Below, one piece after another: positions 5,825 through 7,363 of a stretch of DNA of 7,363 nucleotides. Source of the stretch: Vicinamibacteria bacterium (GTDB lineage: Bacteria > Acidobacteriota > Vicinamibacteria > Vicinamibacterales > 2-12-FULL-66-21); contig JAICSD010000227.1 in assembly GCA_025937075.1 (NCBI GenBank), positions 1-7,363 on the forward strand, written 5' to 3'. The notes beneath the pieces are model-generated. The model worked only from the letters and a program-made list of their open reading frames with translations. It ran no database searches and was not told where the DNA came from. Position 1 is the stretch's first letter. Each line of letters starts with the position of its first letter. A program made the translations under genes and the position numbers.

Positions 5825-6889
5825 TCAGCGGCTCGTCGCGCGGAGTCCAAGGCGCTCGCGCTCGGCGCGCAGCGAGAACGTTCCCTTCGTGACCACGGCG
5901 TCGCCGGCCTTCACACCCTCGATCACCGCCACACGATCCCCTGAGCGTTCGCCCAGTCGCACCTCGCGTTCGGTGAACCTGCCCGGGTGGCTGTGGTCGA
6001 CGAGGTAGACGACGGTCCGATCGCCGACGTTCTGAACGGCGCTGGCAGGCAGCGTCGGCAGGTTCGTATCGCCTGCGTCGTCGATACTCATCTCGGCATA
6101 CATCCCGAGACGCAGCAGCCCGCGAGGATTGGGCACTTCGGCACGCACCCTCGCCGTCCTGGTCTCCGGGCTCACCTGGGGATCGATGTATGTGACGCGC
6201 GTGGGAATCACCAGGCCCGGATAGGCAGTCGTGGTGACGGTCGCTCGAGCGCCGGAGCGCAGGCGCGCGAAATCTTTCTCGTAGACCCCGGCTATCACCC
6301 ACACGCTGGAGAGATCGACGATCGTGAACAGCTTTGCAGTCGTGTCTACGTTCAGGCCTGGATTGGCCGTCCGTGCGGTGACGATGCCCGCCAGCGGCGC
6401 AGGGATCGTCATGAGCGCGGCGACGTGTGTTCCGGGGCCGAGATGGCCGATTTGCGCCGATGACAACCCGAGCAGCTCGAGACGCGACTGCGCGCTCGCG
6501 ACAGCCGTAAGCCGCGCCGTATGCTCCGCGTGGAGCATCTCCACTTCCTGACGCGTGGCGGCTCCGATCTCGACCAGCTTCTCGGTCCGCTGAAGCTGCC
6601 GTTCGTGCGCATCCAGCTCCGCGCGGGCGGAAACGTAGCGTGTCTCGGCTTCGGCGAGGTCCGGGCTGAAGATTTCCGCGAGCGCTTGACCGCGGCGGAC
6701 GGACTCGCCGAGTTGCGCGAGAACGCGCGTCACTCGCCCGGAAGCGAGCGGCGTCACATCGACCTGCTTGTAATCGTTTGGCTCGATAGTCGCGGGCAGC
6801 CGAAGCTGTGCACCCTCGCCGCCTGCGGCGACGGTTGCGACGACAATCCCTGCGCGCTCCATTGCTTCCGGTGTGAGCTCGATGTTCAC
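5825..6889 (-). CDS. RND efflux periplasmic adaptor (CusB/CzcB-like), open part downstream of an in-frame TAG
   Basis: The periplasmic adaptor (membrane fusion protein) that joins an inner-membrane RND pump to a TolC-type channel. The open stretch from GTG 6889 encodes 354 residues. It has the split barrel-sandwich/lipoyl domain (about 43-75 and 160-192), an alpha-hairpin (about 76-145) with heptad-like Ala/Leu/Glu pattern, a beta-barrel (about 194-270) with SSVWVIAGVYEKDFA and LGMYAEMSI, and a membrane-proximal domain (about 275-345). The style is that of heavy-metal-efflux adaptors, but no metal specificity can be proven. The same frame continues upstream for 72 codons to ATG 7105 and contains one TAG at 6959-6961. 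GTG 6889 lacks a ribosome site and would give a protein without export signal, so it is probably not the natural start. I read the locus as a recently disrupted gene or a sequence error. No RND pump gene follows; the next gene is convergent. Confidence 0.85.
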   Translation of the reverse strand: MNIELTPEAMERAGIVVATVAAGGEGAQLRLPATIEPNDYKQVDVTPLASGRVTRVLAQLGESVRRGQALAEIFSPDLAEAETRYVSARAELDAHERQLQRTEKLVEIGAATRQEVEMLHAEHTARLTAVASAQSRLELLGLSSAQIGHLGPGTHVAALMTIPAPLAGIVTARTANPGLNVDTTAKLFTIVDLSSVWVIAGVYEKDFARLRSGARATVTTTAYPGLVIPTRVTYIDPQVSPETRTARVRAEVPNPRGLLRLGMYAEMSIDDAGDTNLPTLPASAVQNVGDRTVVYLVDHSHPGRFTEREVRLGERSGDRVAVIEGVKAGDAVVTKGTFSLRAERERLGLRATSR

Positions 6890-6958
6890 ATCTGCCAGTC
6901 GATTACTTCCGGCCGCCGCGCCGTGGTTCTCGTGCGGTTGGGGTTGCGGAGTGCCTTG

Positions 6959-7105
6959 CTATAGCGCGTGATCGGCGCGGGCCGGCGCCGGCCGCGCGGG
7001 CGATCGCACGATCCAGTACGTGCCCGCCGCGCCAGCCGCCATGCACGCGATCGCGACAATGAGAAACACCGGCCAGCGCAGCGCTACTCGAGACGTCGCG
7101 TTCAT
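6959..7105 (-). pseudogene. N-terminal fragment of the periplasmic adaptor ending at TAG
   Basis: ATG 7105 opens a 48-codon frame ending in TAG (6961-6959). The peptide has a short basic N-terminus (MNATSRVALRW), a hydrophobic segment at about residues 12-33 (a signal anchor or uncleaved signal), and a Pro/Ala/Arg linker. This is exactly the expected N-terminus of an RND adaptor. It is in the same frame as the adaptor body at 5825-6889, and the 23 codons between TAG and GTG 6889 are open and read as a Gln/Pro/His-rich linker (QGTPQPQPHENHG). The start is firmly set by GGGAGAAG upstream and an ATGA overlap with the TolC-family gene. One C-to-T change in a CAG codon would explain the stop. Confidence 0.85.
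6975..6997. repeat. GC-only near-perfect palindrome in the adaptor linker
   Basis: GGCCGGCGCCGGCC (6980-6993) is a perfect 14-base palindrome, and four further base pairs extend it if G6979 is bulged. It lies in the codons for a Pro/Ala/Arg linker, 13 bases 5' of the adaptor's in-frame TAG on the mRNA. Linker codon use alone can explain it. Confidence 0.5.
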
Positions 7106-7363
7106 CGAACTTCTCCCAATGCGGCTTTGAGTGCCTGCCGCGCTTCGTAGGCTTCGCGCAACGCCGCCGTGTACGCGAGCTCCACGTCCAGGTATCGCCG
7201 TTGTTCGTTGAGGACATCGAACAGCGTCACGCGGCCGAGGTCGTAGGTCTGCCTCACGACGGCGAGATTTTCACGAGCGAGGCCCCGCGCATCGGAGGTG
7301 TATGCGGCGAGCGCCGCCCGCGCGTGTTCATCGCGGCTCCGTGAAGCCGCGATTTCGCTCTGC
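7102..7363 (-). CDS. TolC-family outer-membrane efflux protein, C-terminal part
   Basis: The last 86 codons of an outer-membrane efflux channel (OEP/TolC family); the 5' part is beyond the right edge. The reading frame ends in TGA at 7104-7102 and shows the family's C-terminal helical repeat: ENLAVVRQTYDLGRVTLF, then DVLNEQRRYLDVELAY and a final long helix. The YDLG-to-FDVLNEQRRYLD stretch is the typical equatorial and second-hairpin region. The trimeric channel spans the outer membrane and periplasm and docks on the periplasmic adaptor encoded next. The stop overlaps the adaptor ATG (ATGA), which indicates one operon with coupled translation. The order channel-then-adaptor matches heavy-metal RND operons, where the pump gene usually comes third; here it does not. 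Confidence 0.9.
   Translation of the reverse strand, partial: QSEIAASRSRDEHARAALAAYTSDARGLARENLAVVRQTYDLGRVTLFDVLNEQRRYLDVELAYTAALREAYEARQALKAALGEVR
7110..7117 (-). promoter_or_regulatory. Ribosome binding site fixing the adaptor start
   Basis: GGGAGAAG on the minus strand ends four bases before ATG 7105, with the GGAG core seven bases away. It lies inside the end of the TolC-family gene. It makes ATG 7105 the natural start of the adaptor, which in turn makes the downstream TAG a true interruption of that gene. Confidence 0.7.

Noticed and set aside
5811..5829. Inverted repeat GCTGA/TCAGC across the two convergent stop codons as a shared terminator
   Set aside because: Only five pairs with a nine-base loop and no T-tract on either strand; too weak to call.
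5742..6302. Minus-strand 186-codon frame overlapping the adaptor and zinc-ribbon genes
   Set aside because: Alternative frame of the adaptor gene; Arg-rich, without domain or ribosome site.
6959..6964. Programmed readthrough of the adaptor TAG
   Set aside because: TAG CAA matches part of the known leaky viral context, but the next codon (GGC) does not fit, and that context acts in eukaryotes. A mutation or sequence error is simpler, so it is kept only as an alternative.

Overview
The window is GC-rich DNA from a free-living Gram-negative bacterium. The pairing of a Hanks-type Ser/Thr kinase with an OmpR-type winged-helix regulator, the glycine/serine-rich lipoproteins with TIG and YD-like modules, and the tripartite efflux genes would fit Acidobacteriota (Vicinamibacteria-like). 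That assignment is inferred from gene style; no marker gene is present.

Layout: (1) Positions 1-1348, minus strand, hold a two-gene signalling unit. A regulator with an N-terminal winged-helix DNA-binding domain and a C-terminal FHA domain comes first, followed through a GTGA stop/start overlap by a Ser/Thr protein kinase that runs off the left edge. (2) Positions 1349-1446 are a divergent intergenic region with an AT-rich island and three GAGA direct repeats. (3) Positions 1447-5820, plus strand, look like one operon: a possible 40-residue Cys-containing peptide, a TIG-domain lipoprotein, a small lipoprotein with four YD-like motifs at 21-22 residue spacing, a 710-residue zinc-ribbon/transmembrane/Sel1-repeat protein, and a 198-residue zinc-ribbon/transmembrane protein whose first 21 residues nearly duplicate those of its neighbour. 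(4) Positions 5825-7363, minus strand and convergent with the previous block (4 nt between stop codons), hold the 3' end of a TolC-family outer-membrane factor, overlapping by ATGA the start of an RND-type periplasmic adaptor. The adaptor reading frame is broken by an in-frame TAG at codon 49, between its N-terminal membrane segment and the conserved adaptor domains.

How it may work together (inference): the FHA domain of the winged-helix regulator could read phosphothreonine made by the kinase, and the regulator could act on the divergent promoter that drives the envelope-protein operon (two lipoproteins and two membrane-anchored zinc-ribbon proteins). The efflux genes are probably unrelated to this cluster. 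As sequenced, the adaptor would not be exported unless the TAG is an error or is read through.

The most noteworthy observations are the single nonsense codon in an otherwise intact adaptor, the kinase/winged-helix-FHA pair facing a cell-envelope operon, the twin zinc-ribbon membrane proteins, and the small YD-repeat lipoprotein.
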